Assembly (NCBI GenBank): GCA_013813355.1
Contig: JACCRT010000046.1
Coordinates: forward strand, 1-51,403
Reading direction: 5' to 3'
DNA: 51,403 nucleotides
Source: Acidobacteriota bacterium
GTDB taxonomy: Bacteria > Acidobacteriota > Vicinamibacteria > Vicinamibacterales > 2-12-FULL-66-21
Of this stretch, positions 33,522-41,961 are shown one piece after another. The stretch's first letter is position 1; every line of letters starts with the position of its first letter. The notes beneath the pieces are model-generated. The model searched no databases. It saw only the letters and a program-made list of their open reading frames with translations, and had not been told where the DNA came from. Made by a program: the position numbers and the translations under genes.

Positions 33522-36500
33522 ATGAGTGCATTTGTTCGGCCCCTCGTCCTCATTCGGACCCTCGGCTTGGTGGTCGCGTTTCTGGCTGCGGGCCATTCGC
33601 CGCTGCTGGCGCAGACGGGCTACTTTGGCCAGAATCGGGTCCAGTATCAGACGTTCCAGTTCCGTGTGCTGCCGACGGAGCACTTCGACATCTATTTTTA
33701 TCCTGAAGAGGAGGAGGCCGCGCGCATGGCGGCCCGGATGGCGGAGCGGTGGTATGCGCGGCTGTCGAAGCTGCTCAACCACGAGCTTCGCGGTCGCCAA
33801 CCGTTGATCCTGTACGCCAGCAGTCCCCATTTCTGGCAGACCAACACCATCATGGGCGCCGTCGGGGAGGGGACCGGGGGTGTGACCGAGGCGTTCAAGC
33901 GGCGCATCGTGCTGCCGTTTGCCGGGCCGCTCGAGGCGACCGACCACGTACTCGGCCACGAACTCGTTCACGCGTTCCAGTACGACATCACCGGGACCAA
34001 CATCAGCACCAACACGGCTGGTGCACTCGGCCTGCCGCTGTGGTTCATCGAGGGCATGGCCGAGTACCTGTCGATCGGCCCGGAGGACCCCCACACGTCG
34101 ATGTGGATGCGGGAGGCCGCCCGGCGTGAAAAGCTGCCTACTATCGACGAGCTGAACCGTGGGCGCTATTTCCCATACCGGTATGGACACTCGCTGTGGG
34201 CGTTCATTGGCGGCCGCTACGGCGACCAGGCCGTGAGCGACCTTCTGCGGGCGAGCCTGGGCGGGGGCGGATACCGTGAAGGATTCGCACAGGTGCTGGG
34301 TCTTCAGACCGACGAGCTGTCCAAGCAGTGGCACGACGCGCTGTTCGAGGCGTATCGCCCCGTGGCGCAGACCACCCAGACGCCCGCCGAGAGCGCACGG
34401 GCTCTCATCAACCGGGAGCGCGGCGGTGGTGACATCAACGTGAGCCCGGAGCTGAGCCCCGATGGCACCAAGCTGATGTTTTTTTCGGAACGCGACCTGT
34501 TCTCGATCGATCTGTTCATGGCCGACGCGCGCACGGGTGAGGTCCTTCGCAAGATTACCGACACCGCGACCGATCCGCATTATGAGAGCCTGCAGTTCCT
34601 GTCTTCGGCGGGAGCGTGGGATCCGACGAGCACGCGCTTCGTATTTCCCGGTATCGCCAGGGGCCAGCCGATCCTGACGATCGTCAACACCGGCAATGGC
34701 CGTCGCGAGAGAGAGATCCGTCTCGACACGGTCGACGAGGTCCTGAACCCGTCATGGTCGCCTGACGGCAACCGCATCGCGTTCTCCGGGCTGGTCGGCG
34801 GGTTCAACGACCTGTTTGTTTACGATCTGCAGTCGAGCCAGTTGACGCGCCTTACCGCCGATGCCTTTTCGGAGTTGCACCCGGCGTGGTCGCCAGACGG
34901 ACGCGAGATAGCGTTCGGCACCGACCGTTTCTCGAGCGCGCTGGATCGTCTCTATGTCGGCAACCAGCGGATCGGCATCATTGATGTGGAGTCTCGGCAG
35001 ATCCGAGAGGTCGCCGGATTCGAGGGGGCAAAGAACATCAGCCCCCGGTGGGCGCCGGATGGCAGGAGCCTGTTCTTCCTGTCCAACAGGCAGGGGATCA
35101 CGAACGTGTACCGCGCCCCGCTCGACGGCGGACCGATCACGCAGATCACGAACCTGCTGACGGGGGTCAGCGGATTCACGGCGCTGAGCCCGGCAATGTC
35201 GTTCGGGGGCGGACGCCTCGTGTTCAGCGCCTATGAGGACGATGGCTACAGCATCTACGCCATCGACGAGGAAGAGCGGCTTGCCGGCGCGGCCCTGACC
35301 GATCTGCCGCGGCACGCGGCCGTCCTGCCGCCGCGCACGACGCCGGCCGGCCCCGTGCACGCGGCCCTGCAGAATGAAACGATCGGTCTGCCCACGGTCG
35401 AGGCGGTGCAGGCGGAGGCCGAGCCCTATCGCCCGCGCCTGTCGCTCGATTACGCAGGGCAGCCGACCGTCGGCGTCGGCATAGACCCGTTCGGCACGTA
35501 TGCGGCCGGCGGCGTGTCGTTCCTGTTCAGCGACATGCTGGGCAACCACACGGTGGCGACATCGGCGCAGCTGACGAGCCGCTTCGACGAGTTCGGCGGC
35601 GGCCTCATGTATCTGAACCGGGCGCGGCGCTGGAACTGGGGCGCCTCCATCGATCAGACGCCGTACGTGGCGCGCGCCTTCCAGGCCGGCCAGGGAAATA
35701 TCGGCGGGCAGAACGTGTACATCGAGAACGAGTACCGCATCCTCCAGGTCGACCGCTCCCTCGCGGGGGTGATCTCCTACCCGTTCAGTCGTGCCCAGCG
35801 CGTCGAGGTGACGGGCGGCCTGCGGCAGATCGGTTTGACGGAGGACATCACGCAGCGGCTGTTCTCACTCTCCACGGGCCAGATGTTGTCGGAAGAACGC
35901 GAGCGGCTGTCGACGGTGCCCTCCATCAACCTGGCCCAGGTGTCGGGAGCCCTAGTGTACGATACGACGATCAGCGGCCTGACCAGCCCCATCCGCGGGA
36001 GCCGCTACCGGCTCGAGTTGTCGCAGGTCAACGGCAGCCAGCGAGAGGGCGGCGGGTCTCTGGCGTACACGGGAACGCTGGCGGACTACCGCACCTACTA
36101 CATGCCCGTGCGGCCGTTCACCTTCGCGTTCCGCGGTCTCTATTACGGCCGTCACGGCTCGAGCGCCGGTGATAACCGCCTGCCGACGCTGTCCCTGGGG
36201 TATCCAGGCCTCGTTCGCGGCTACGACCCCGGGTCCTTCCGGGCGGGCGAGTGCGGGGTCCAGGAAGACGGCTCGTGCCCGGTGTTCGACCGGTTGCTCG
36301 GCAGCCAGGTCGGCATCCTGAACGCAGAAGTTCGGTTTCCGCTCTGGAGCATCTTCGGCGCCCGCGACTTCTACGGACCGCTGCCGATCGAGATGGCTGT
36401 GTTCTCGGACGCGGGCGCGGCCTGGGGGCCGATCGGGAACACCGGCACGGTCCGCCGCGAGGGTGCCCGTGAATGGGTCCGCAGCGTAGGCGCCGCGATG

Positions 36501-36608
36501 CGCGTGAACCTGTTTGGATTCGCTGTCGGAGAGCTCAACTACGTCCGCCCGCTGGACCGTCCCGGCCGGGGCTGGCTCTGGCAGTTCAATCTGCGGCCGG
36601 GATTTTAA
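33522..36608 (+). CDS. outer-membrane metalloprotease-propeller-barrel fusion
   Basis: 1028 residues from the ATG at 33522, preceded by GGAGAAG. After a signal peptide (to about residue 31) comes a peptidase-MA-like zincin domain: H146-ELV-H150 in GHELVHAFQ with a downstream FIEGMAEYLS that supplies the third ligand (E178 region). Residues 310-620 form a TolB/PD40 propeller with recurrent WSPDGNRIAFSG, WSPDGREIAFGT and WAPDGRSLFFLSN. Residues 650-1028 resemble a BamA/Omp85-type beta-barrel (GGVSFLFSDMLGNHTV, LVRGYDPGSF, final FNLRPGF with terminal Phe). The propeller plus barrel architecture suggests surface-linked proteolysis or secretion at the outer membrane. Similar three-part proteins occur in Acidobacteria and related phyla; I know no characterised member. 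Confidence 0.8.
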   Translation: MSAFVRPLVLIRTLGLVVAFLAAGHSPLLAQTGYFGQNRVQYQTFQFRVLPTEHFDIYFYPEEEEAARMAARMAERWYARLSKLLNHELRGRQPLILYASSPHFWQTNTIMGAVGEGTGGVTEAFKRRIVLPFAGPLEATDHVLGHELVHAFQYDITGTNISTNTAGALGLPLWFIEGMAEYLSIGPEDPHTSMWMREAARREKLPTIDELNRGRYFPYRYGHSLWAFIGGRYGDQAVSDLLRASLGGGGYREGFAQVLGLQTDELSKQWHDALFEAYRPVAQTTQTPAESARALINRERGGGDINVSPELSPDGTKLMFFSERDLFSIDLFMADARTGEVLRKITDTATDPHYESLQFLSSAGAWDPTSTRFVFPGIARGQPILTIVNTGNGRREREIRLDTVDEVLNPSWSPDGNRIAFSGLVGGFNDLFVYDLQSSQLTRLTADAFSELHPAWSPDGREIAFGTDRFSSALDRLYVGNQRIGIIDVESRQIREVAGFEGAKNISPRWAPDGRSLFFLSNRQGITNVYRAPLDGGPITQITNLLTGVSGFTALSPAMSFGGGRLVFSAYEDDGYSIYAIDEEERLAGAALTDLPRHAAVLPPRTTPAGPVHAALQNETIGLPTVEAVQAEAEPYRPRLSLDYAGQPTVGVGIDPFGTYAAGGVSFLFSDMLGNHTVATSAQLTSRFDEFGGGLMYLNRARRWNWGASIDQTPYVARAFQAGQGNIGGQNVYIENEYRILQVDRSLAGVISYPFSRAQRVEVTGGLRQIGLTEDITQRLFSLSTGQMLSEERERLSTVPSINLAQVSGALVYDTTISGLTSPIRGSRYRLELSQVNGSQREGGGSLAYTGTLADYRTYYMPVRPFTFAFRGLYYGRHGSSAGDNRLPTLSLGYPGLVRGYDPGSFRAGECGVQEDGSCPVFDRLLGSQVGILNAEVRFPLWSIFGARDFYGPLPIEMAVFSDAGAAWGPIGNTGTVRREGAREWVRSVGAAMRVNLFGFAVGELNYVRPLDRPGRGWLWQFNLRPGF

Positions 36609-36635
36609 AACTCAGAACGTAGAAGCTCGAACTCA

Positions 36636-36689
36636 GAATGAAGAACTCAGAAGGCAAGAACTTGGAAGCAGATTCTGAGTTCCTCATTC
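36636..36689. terminator. bidirectional hairpin and A/G-rich repeat between convergent genes
   Basis: Bases 36636-36652 and 36673-36689 are inverted repeats of 17 bp with one mismatch. They are built on AACTCAGAA, which recurs three times as an imperfect direct repeat from 36609. The stop of the minus-strand DinB gene lies inside the right arm. The AT-rich composition contrasts with the surrounding genes. It is plausibly a two-way terminator, with simple-repeat origin. Confidence 0.5.
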
Positions 36690-37163
36690 TAAGTTCTTCA
36701 TTATCTTGAGGTGGTGGAGATCGTGTCCCGCCATCTGCGCGATCACCCACCCGACGCTCAGCGTGCCGTACTCGGGGTGTTCGAAGCGGCGCTCCCGCTG
36801 GGCCGCTGACAGGCCCCGCACCATGGCCACATTCATCCGGCGCAGGGTGGTGTACACGTCCAGCGCCGCCCGCGCGTCCAGGGCGGCGTCGACCGTGAGC
36901 CAGTCATCCTGCGAGAAGTTCTGCGCGTGGTAGCCGTCCTCGGTGAGGGCGAACCGCATCCGGGCGCCGAGCGCCAGCTCCGTCTGGGCGAGATGAACCA
37001 GCACCTGCCGGGTGGTCCACTTGCCTGGTGCGTAGCTGCGCTCGAACTGCGCGTCCGTCCAGCCGTCGAGCAGTGCCCGGGTCTTAAACGGGGTGTCGGC
37101 AAACGCCTCCAGTGCGTCCCGGTCTCCCAGATCCGCGGCGTAAGGGTTGGTCATGTCAGGCAT
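36684..37163 (-). CDS. DinB family protein
   Basis: 159 residues, a four-helix bundle of the DinB/YfiT class. LLDGWTDAQFERSYAPGKWTTRQVLVHLAQTELAL (positions 31-65) includes the first metal-binding His. WVIAQMAGHDLHHLKIM near the C-terminus supplies the other two His positions, so a divalent metal site is expected. Members include bacillithiol or mycothiol transferases and many uncharacterised thiol-dependent enzymes. The start gives MPDMTNPYAADLGDRDALEAF, consistent with homologues. Its stop lies within the hairpin shared with the upstream convergent gene. Confidence 0.8.
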   Translation of the reverse strand: MPDMTNPYAADLGDRDALEAFADTPFKTRALLDGWTDAQFERSYAPGKWTTRQVLVHLAQTELALGARMRFALTEDGYHAQNFSQDDWLTVDAALDARAALDVYTTLRRMNVAMVRGLSAAQRERRFEHPEYGTLSVGWVIAQMAGHDLHHLKIMKNLE

Positions 37164-37323
37164 GGTCCATTCTCACCCGATCCCGGCCGCAGGGTCCACT
37201 CCCTCGACCCCACGCGTCACAGTAGTTCCAGGACGGCCTCCTGGTCGATAATCAGGAACAGGCGTTCGTGCGGGCGCCGCCTCCATCGTCCGAGGCGGCA
37301 TCAGCACAACCCAACCCGGGACG

Positions 37324-37914
37324 ATGAGACACCAGCGCAGATACGGGATGGCATTCGCGGCACTCGCCGTGCTGCTGGCCGCTGCCTGCGATCGCCCTCC
37401 TGCCAGCCCGCATCAGGCGCTCACGGCTGGCGCCGAGCCGCTTCGCTCTCACTTCAACCGGGACGTCGGTTATACGCGTATCGTCCTGCTCGCCGCGCCG
37501 ACGTGAGGGCAGTGTCTGCTCGGGGTCGCCGAGATTCAGCACAACGTCCTGACAAAAGAAGACAGCACCCGGCTCAAGGCGTATTCCGTCTGGGTCCCGA
37601 TGGTCCGCGGCATGGAGCGGCATGTGCCACAGGCTTCTCGCGAGCTGCCGGATGCGCGCGCCGCCCATTACTGGGATGGCGACGGCCAGTTGATGACCGG
37701 CTACCGGGAGACGCTCGGGCTCTCGGAGGACGCCTGGGACATCTTCCTGGTGTACGGTCCGGACACCCGCTGGGACGGGAGCCTGCCGCCGGAGCCGCTT
37801 TACTGGGCCCACCAGCTCGGAACGCGCGACAAGCCCCGCGTGCAGGGGCCCTACCTCGACGCAGCTACGTTCCTCGGTAAGACCCGAGACGCGCTGGCGC
37901 TGCGACAGCCTTGA
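37324..37914 (+). CDS. candidate selenocysteine-containing thioredoxin-like lipoprotein (in-frame TGA at 37504)
   Basis: Two ORFs, 37324-37506 and 37600-37914, lie in the same frame, and the bases between them are open apart from the single TGA at 37504-37506. Read through, they give 196 residues. A basic n-region, hydrophobic core and lipobox LAAAC (Cys22) come first, then NRDVGYTRIVLLAAPT, U61, GQC64 LLGVAEIQ, a thioredoxin-fold strand-loop-helix in which U61-G-Q-C64 replaces a CxxC motif. Continuous family-like sequence follows: AYSVWVPMVRG, RAAHYWDGDGQLM, AWDIFLVYGPDTRWDG, PPEPLYWAHQLG. A SECIS-like hairpin begins five bases after the TGA. It would be a membrane-anchored redox protein. 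The alternative is a single Cys-to-stop mutation. The end overlaps the convergent kinase gene by 50 bp. Confidence 0.7.
37504..37542 (+). promoter_or_regulatory. TGA codon plus SECIS-like hairpin
   Basis: After the TGA, GTG (37512-37514), CTG (37516-37518) and CTCGG (37519-37523) pair with CCGAG (37529-37533), CAG (37537-37539) and CAC (37540-37542). That is eleven base pairs, with a one-base bulge on the left and ATT on the right. The apical loop is GGTCG, starting with GG, and lies 17 bases after the TGA. Both spacing and loop fit bacterial SECIS elements recognised by SelB. Confidence 0.65.
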
Positions 37915-39091
37915 GGTGCTTGGGCGCCGTTTCGCGGCCGTAAGGCGGTTGGTCATCCGGGTCCGTGGTGTGGCGGTGCAGCGGCAGCCGAACGATGAAT
38001 CGCGCGCCACGCCCCACGCCATCGCTGTCGGCTTCAATGTGACCCCGGTGCAGCTCGACGAGCTGCCGGACGATGGCGAGGCCGAGCCCGAGGCCGCCGT
38101 GCCGCCGTGTCGAACCTGTGTCGGCCTGCCTGAACCGTTCGAATACCTGCGGCAGGAAGTCGGGCGCGATGCCCACGCCCGTGTCCGAGACGACCACCTC
38201 CGCGAAGCCGCCATCGCGGCGGACGATCAGGCTGGCGCGCCCACCGCTCGGCGTGAACTTGATCGCGTTCGCCAGCAGGTTGAAGACGATCTGCTGCAAG
38301 CGCTCCGGGTCGCCCCAGACGGTCAGGGACTCGGGCGGCGCCTCGACCTGCAGCTCGACACCCTTCTCACTGGCTTCGTCGCGGACAGACGCCGCGGCCG
38401 CGACGGTCAGCGGTACGAGGTCCACTTTGGACGGATCGAGGTGCAGTCGCCCGGTGAGGCTCTGGGCGACGTCGAGCAGATCGCCGACGAGCTGAGCCTG
38501 TACTCGGGCATTGCGCTGGACGACCTCGAGGGCATGAGTGGTGCGCGGCGCGCTGAGGTTGCCGGCGCGAAGGAGCGTCACCCATCCGAGGATGGCGTTC
38601 AGCGGCGTCCGTAACTCGTGCGAGACGATCGCGAGGAACTCGTCCTTGAGCCGGTTCGCCTCTTCGGCCTCGGCCCGAGCCGCGAGCAGTGTCTGCTCGA
38701 TGTGCCGCCGTTCGGCGATCTCGGCCTGGGCAGCCGCCATACTCTGCTCGAGCTGGCGGCGATCGGACTTCATCCGATCGAGGATGACTGCCGCGCCCCC
38801 GATGAACCCGGCGAACAGCGTCAGGCGAACGGCCTCTTCCCACGTCACCGGCAACATCCCGTCGTTGCCAGGGGAGTCGAAGTAGAGACGGGTGCCGAGG
38901 CCGGCGGCGCCTGTCAGCAGGGCAGGGCCGGTGCCGGCCACCCAGGCGGCGATCACCGCAGCGAACATGAACAGCGCAAACGGCGCGGTCGTTTCCCAGA
39001 GCGGCGCCATGAGGCTGCGAAGCAGGAGTGTAGCGGCTATCACGAGGACAGCGAAGCCATACCGCTCTGCAGGCGTGGTCAGGCGCTTCAT
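37865..39091 (-). CDS. membrane sensor histidine kinase (DUF4118-type membrane domain)
   Basis: 408 residues. Residues 11-105 contain four hydrophobic segments resembling the KdpD-like DUF4118 module (AVLVIAATLLLRSLM, FALFMFAAVIAAWVAGTG, LTLFAGFIGGAAVIL). A coiled coil (about 108-150) leads into HisKA with the phospho-His H158 in IVSHELRTPLNAILGW. The ATPase domain has the N-box QIVFNLLANAIKFTP, G1 VVSDTGVGIAPD and G2 GLGLGLAIVRQL. No receiver or regulator is adjacent, so it is an orphan kinase. A -10 box TAAGAT sits nine bases upstream of the ATG. The last 50 bases overlap the candidate selenoprotein gene. Confidence 0.88.
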   Translation of the reverse strand: MKRLTTPAERYGFAVLVIAATLLLRSLMAPLWETTAPFALFMFAAVIAAWVAGTGPALLTGAAGLGTRLYFDSPGNDGMLPVTWEEAVRLTLFAGFIGGAAVILDRMKSDRRQLEQSMAAAQAEIAERRHIEQTLLAARAEAEEANRLKDEFLAIVSHELRTPLNAILGWVTLLRAGNLSAPRTTHALEVVQRNARVQAQLVGDLLDVAQSLTGRLHLDPSKVDLVPLTVAAAASVRDEASEKGVELQVEAPPESLTVWGDPERLQQIVFNLLANAIKFTPSGGRASLIVRRDGGFAEVVVSDTGVGIAPDFLPQVFERFRQADTGSTRRHGGLGLGLAIVRQLVELHRGHIEADSDGVGRGARFIVRLPLHRHTTDPDDQPPYGRETAPKHLKAVAAPARLGSYRGT

Positions 39092-39100
39092 GCAGACAAA

Positions 39101-39106
39101 ATCTTA
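39101..39106 (-). promoter_or_regulatory. -10 box TAAGAT (minus strand), start-proximal
   Basis: On the minus strand TAAGAT ends nine bases before the ATG of the histidine kinase gene, predicting a leader of a few bases. Confidence 0.4.
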
Positions 39107-39179
39107 GAGTGCTTCGGGACGGAACACAATCGTGCGCACTCCGAAGCTCGACCTTGGCGAGTGGGTCGACACGTGCTGT

Positions 39180-39185
39180 TATGAT
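39180..39185 (+). promoter_or_regulatory. -10 box TATGAT, start-proximal
   Basis: TATGAT ends eleven bases before the ATG at 39197 of the esterase gene, again predicting a nearly leaderless mRNA. Confidence 0.4.
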
Positions 39186-39196
39186 CCCGGCGCGGC

Positions 39197-39985
39197 ATGT
39201 TGCGTGTTCATGAGATCTCGAGCCTCTATCTCGGTGTTCCCCGCAGGATCACCGTCTGGCTGCCGCCCGGTTCCCGGCGACGGGTGCGGGTGGGGCTGCC
39301 CGTGCTGTACCTGAATGACGGGCAGAACCTCTTCGATCCGGGCCGCGCGTTTGCGGGAGCCACGTGGCGCGTCGCGGAAACCGCCGACTGGCTGGTCCGC
39401 CGCCGCCACATCCCTCCGGTGCTCATCGTCGGGATCGATCACGGCTCGGAACGGCGCGGGCGGGAATACCTGCCGGTCGAGGACGACCGGAATCCAGGGA
39501 CCGAGCGGCCGCTCGGCCGCGAGTACGCCGAGTTCGTGACTCGCGAAGTCATGCCGCTCGTCGTTCGCGAGTATCGCGCCGCCCGCGGGCCCGCGGCGAC
39601 TGCGTTCGGCGGATCGTCCTACGGCGCGCTTGCGGCACTCAACACAGCGCTTGTCAAGCCGGGGGTCTTCGGCAGGCTCCTGCTCGAGAGCCCGTCGCTA
39701 TACGTCGGCGACGAGTACGTGTTACGCAAGGCTCGCCGGCAGACGCGATGGCCCGCCAGGATTTACCTCGGCGTCGGGACGGCCGAGACGAGCCGTGCCG
39801 ACTGGAACGAGGAGACCGTTGTGAACGTGTTGAAGCTCGAGGCCGTGCTGCGCCGCGCCGGGCTCGGGCCCAGGCGGCTGGCGGTGGCGATTGAGCCGGG
39901 CGCGACGCACTCGGAAGCTGCCTGGGCGGGACGGTTCATGCGCGCACTGGAGTTCCTCTATGGCGCAGGACAGACGAGAGGGTAG
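39197..39985 (+). CDS. putative esterase D/enterochelin-esterase-like alpha/beta hydrolase
   Basis: 262 residues without a signal peptide. Family features are LPVLYLNDGQNLFDPGRAF (33-51), ATWRVAETADWLV, PPVLIVGIDHGSERRGREY, and the nucleophile elbow in FGGSSYGALAALN (GxSxG). PARIYLGVGTAE forms the strand before the acid residue, and a late His lies in PGATHSEAAWAGRF. This order matches the esterase family that includes Fes, IroE-type hydrolases and antigen-85-like proteins. The substrate is probably an acyl or carbohydrate ester, not specified. It is convergent with rdgB, with only 3 bp between. Confidence 0.8.
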   Translation: MLRVHEISSLYLGVPRRITVWLPPGSRRRVRVGLPVLYLNDGQNLFDPGRAFAGATWRVAETADWLVRRRHIPPVLIVGIDHGSERRGREYLPVEDDRNPGTERPLGREYAEFVTREVMPLVVREYRAARGPAATAFGGSSYGALAALNTALVKPGVFGRLLLESPSLYVGDEYVLRKARRQTRWPARIYLGVGTAETSRADWNEETVVNVLKLEAVLRRAGLGPRRLAVAIEPGATHSEAAWAGRFMRALEFLYGAGQTRG

Positions 39986-39988
39986 AGG

Positions 39989-40591
39989 CTAGGGCAGGGA
40001 CTGCGGGGTCCGGATTGCGTGCAGGTAATCGCGGAGCGCGCGGAACGCCTTTCCGCGGTGGCTCATGGAGGACTTCCGCTCCTGATCGAGCTCGGCGAGC
40101 GTGCAGTTGAACGGCCGGTAGAAAAAGAGCGGGTCGTAGCCGAAGCCATTGCCGCCACGCGGCTCTGCGGCGATCTCGCCGCTCACGATGCCTTCGGCTT
40201 CGAACACGATCGCGGCCTGCTGGGCCAGTGCGACACTGCAGACGAACCGCGCGTGGCTGGTGGCCAACCCGCGCTCGCGCAGCAGTTCGTGAATCTTTTC
40301 AAACTTGAAGGCGTAGTCGGTGCCGTGCCAGCGGGCGGAATGCACGCCTGGGGCGTTGTCGAGCGCGTCGATCTCGAGTCCGGAATCGTCGGCGGCGGTC
40401 AGCAGGCCGGTCGCCTGGGCATAGTAGCGCGCCTTCAGCCGGGCGTTCTCGGCGAACGTGGTGCCGGTTTCCTCCGGCTCCTCCACCGCGGGCAGGTCGC
40501 GCAGCGTCAGCAGCCGGATCGGCATGTCCGCCAGAATGGCTTCGATCTCGCGCAGCTTGCCGGGATTGGTGGTGGCGACGAGCAGCGTCAT
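39989..40591 (-). CDS. rdgB: XTP/dITP diphosphatase (non-canonical purine NTP pyrophosphatase)
   Basis: 200 residues, the usual length. It removes ITP, dITP and XTP from the nucleotide pool in the cytoplasm by hydrolysis to monophosphates. [20 protein letters not shown] starts with the nucleotide-binding TTNxxK motif. [33 protein letters not shown] (metal Asp) and [23 protein letters not shown] are the remaining Ham1/RdgB signatures. It overlaps rph by 4 bp (ATGA), a common pairing, and is the last gene of the amidase-GerMN-rph-rdgB run. Confidence 0.95.
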   Translation of the reverse strand: MTLLVATTNPGKLREIEAILADMPIRLLTLRDLPAVEEPEETGTTFAENARLKARYYAQATGLLTAADDSGLEIDALDNAPGVHSARWHGTDYAFKFEKIHELLRERGLATSHARFVCSVALAQQAAIVFEAEGIVSGEIAAEPRGGNGFGYDPLFFYRPFNCTLAELDQERKSSMSHRGKAFRALRDYLHAIRTPQSLP

Positions 40592-41325
40592 GCGCCGATG
40601 TCGCCGACGATCGCATGCTGCAGGGCGACGAGTTCCTTGATGCCCTCGTCGGCCAGCGCCAGCAGGTCGTCGAGCGCCTGGCGCTCGAAGGGAGGGCCTT
40701 CAGCCGTGCCCTGCACCTCGATGAATCGGCCGTCGCCGGTCTTGACCACGTTCATGTCCACGTCTGCCTTCGAGTCTTCGTCGTAGGCGAGATCCAGCAG
40801 CGGCGCGCCGGCTACGACACCCACGCTGATGGCGGCCACGTAGTCGAGCAGCGGCAGCGACTTGAGGCGGCCTGCCGCGCGAACCCGCTTCAGCGCGAGC
40901 GCGAGGGCCACGAAGCCGCCGGTAATCGCGGCTGTCCGCGTCCCGCCGTCGGCCTGGATGACGTCGCAGTCCACCCAGATGGTGCGCTCGCCGAGCGCGT
41001 CGAGCTTGGTCACGGAGCGCAGCGAGCGCCCGATCAGCCGCTGGATCTCCTGCGTGCGGCCGCCGACCTTGCCGGCCGACGCCTCGCGCTGCGTTCGGGT
41101 GGAGGTCGCGCGCGGCAGCATCCCGTACTCCGCCGTGACCCAACCCTTGCCGGTGTTGCGCAAGAACGAAGGAACGCGATCTTCGACGCTCGCCGTGCAG
41201 AGCACCCGGGTCAAGCCGGATTCGATGAGTACGGATCCTTCGGCGTGCATTGTGAAGTCCGGCGTCAGGCGGGTAGGCCTGAGTTGCGCAGGGCCGCGCC
41301 CGTCAGTGCGAGTCGGTATAGACAT
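40588..41325 (-). CDS. rph: ribonuclease PH
   Basis: 245 residues, typical length. It is a phosphorolytic 3'-5' exoribonuclease that trims tRNA 3' ends using phosphate. [19 protein letters not shown] starts the family. The remaining signature blocks are [39 protein letters not shown] with the RNA-binding basic run, [25 protein letters not shown] (by position 85-109), [18 protein letters not shown] and [20 protein letters not shown]. The start ATG lies 15 bp from the end of the GerMN gene. It is translationally coupled to rdgB. Confidence 0.95.
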   Translation of the reverse strand: MSIPTRTDGRGPAQLRPTRLTPDFTMHAEGSVLIESGLTRVLCTASVEDRVPSFLRNTGKGWVTAEYGMLPRATSTRTQREASAGKVGGRTQEIQRLIGRSLRSVTKLDALGERTIWVDCDVIQADGGTRTAAITGGFVALALALKRVRAAGRLKSLPLLDYVAAISVGVVAGAPLLDLAYDEDSKADVDMNVVKTGDGRFIEVQGTAEGPPFERQALDDLLALADEGIKELVALQHAIVGDIGA

Positions 41326-41340
41326 GTGTCAGCTTCAGCT

Positions 41341-41961
41341 TCAGAGTCCTGGAGGTCCGCGGTCAGGCTCGATTCCGGGTTCAGCCGTTTGCGCATCCTC
41401 CATCCATTTCAGACCTCTCCGCAGGGGGTTGCGCAGATCGACGTGTCCGGCCAGCGTGTCGACCTCCTGGCCTTCTACCAGGATCTGGACCCGCGTGATG
41501 GCCGGCAGGTTCACGGTCAGCGCGTTCACGATGGTATACACGGTAAACAGCTCGTCGAGGGACCCGCCACGGTGATTCGCCCGGGCATCCGCGCTGAGGT
41601 CGACGAAGGCGTCACCGCGCTCGCTGATGAACAGCGCGCGCAGCGTCGTCCCCTCGGGGATGGCGGTCGCGAGCGGTTCGGGGGCGCCCCTGAGCTGCGC
41701 TTCGATGATATGGCGAGCCTGTTCGGCAATTGGATCACCAAAAGGGACCTCGCGCGTCACGCCGACGAGCGACAGGCCGTCTTCCGACACGAAGTACAAC
41801 GTGGCGGTGATTCGCCGTTCGGCAGTGGCGGGGGCTTCCCCCGCGGCAACCCCGGTCTCCGGCTGCGGCGCGACGCGCCGCGGCAGCGCGACGAGCATCG
41901 CCCAGATGGCGGCCCCCACGACAATGATGACCAGCGCGATCAAGGCATTCCGGCGCGACAT
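41341..41961 (-). CDS. GerMN-domain protein, membrane anchored
   Basis: 206 residues. One N-terminal transmembrane segment (ALIALVIIVVGAAIWAMLVAL) is followed by a GerMN domain (ITATLYFVSEDGLSLVGVTREV, IIEAQLRGAPEPLATAIPEGT, FVDLSADARANHRGGSLDELF, TVYTIVNALTVNLPAITRVQILVEGQE by position). The GerMN fold is found in spore germination protein GerM and in many non-spore-formers next to amidase genes, where it probably binds cell-wall material. Start and stop overlap with the amidase gene as TGATG, so the two are coupled. Periplasmic location is expected. Confidence 0.85.
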   Translation of the reverse strand: MSRRNALIALVIIVVGAAIWAMLVALPRRVAPQPETGVAAGEAPATAERRITATLYFVSEDGLSLVGVTREVPFGDPIAEQARHIIEAQLRGAPEPLATAIPEGTTLRALFISERGDAFVDLSADARANHRGGSLDELFTVYTIVNALTVNLPAITRVQILVEGQEVDTLAGHVDLRNPLRRGLKWMEDAQTAEPGIEPDRGPPGL

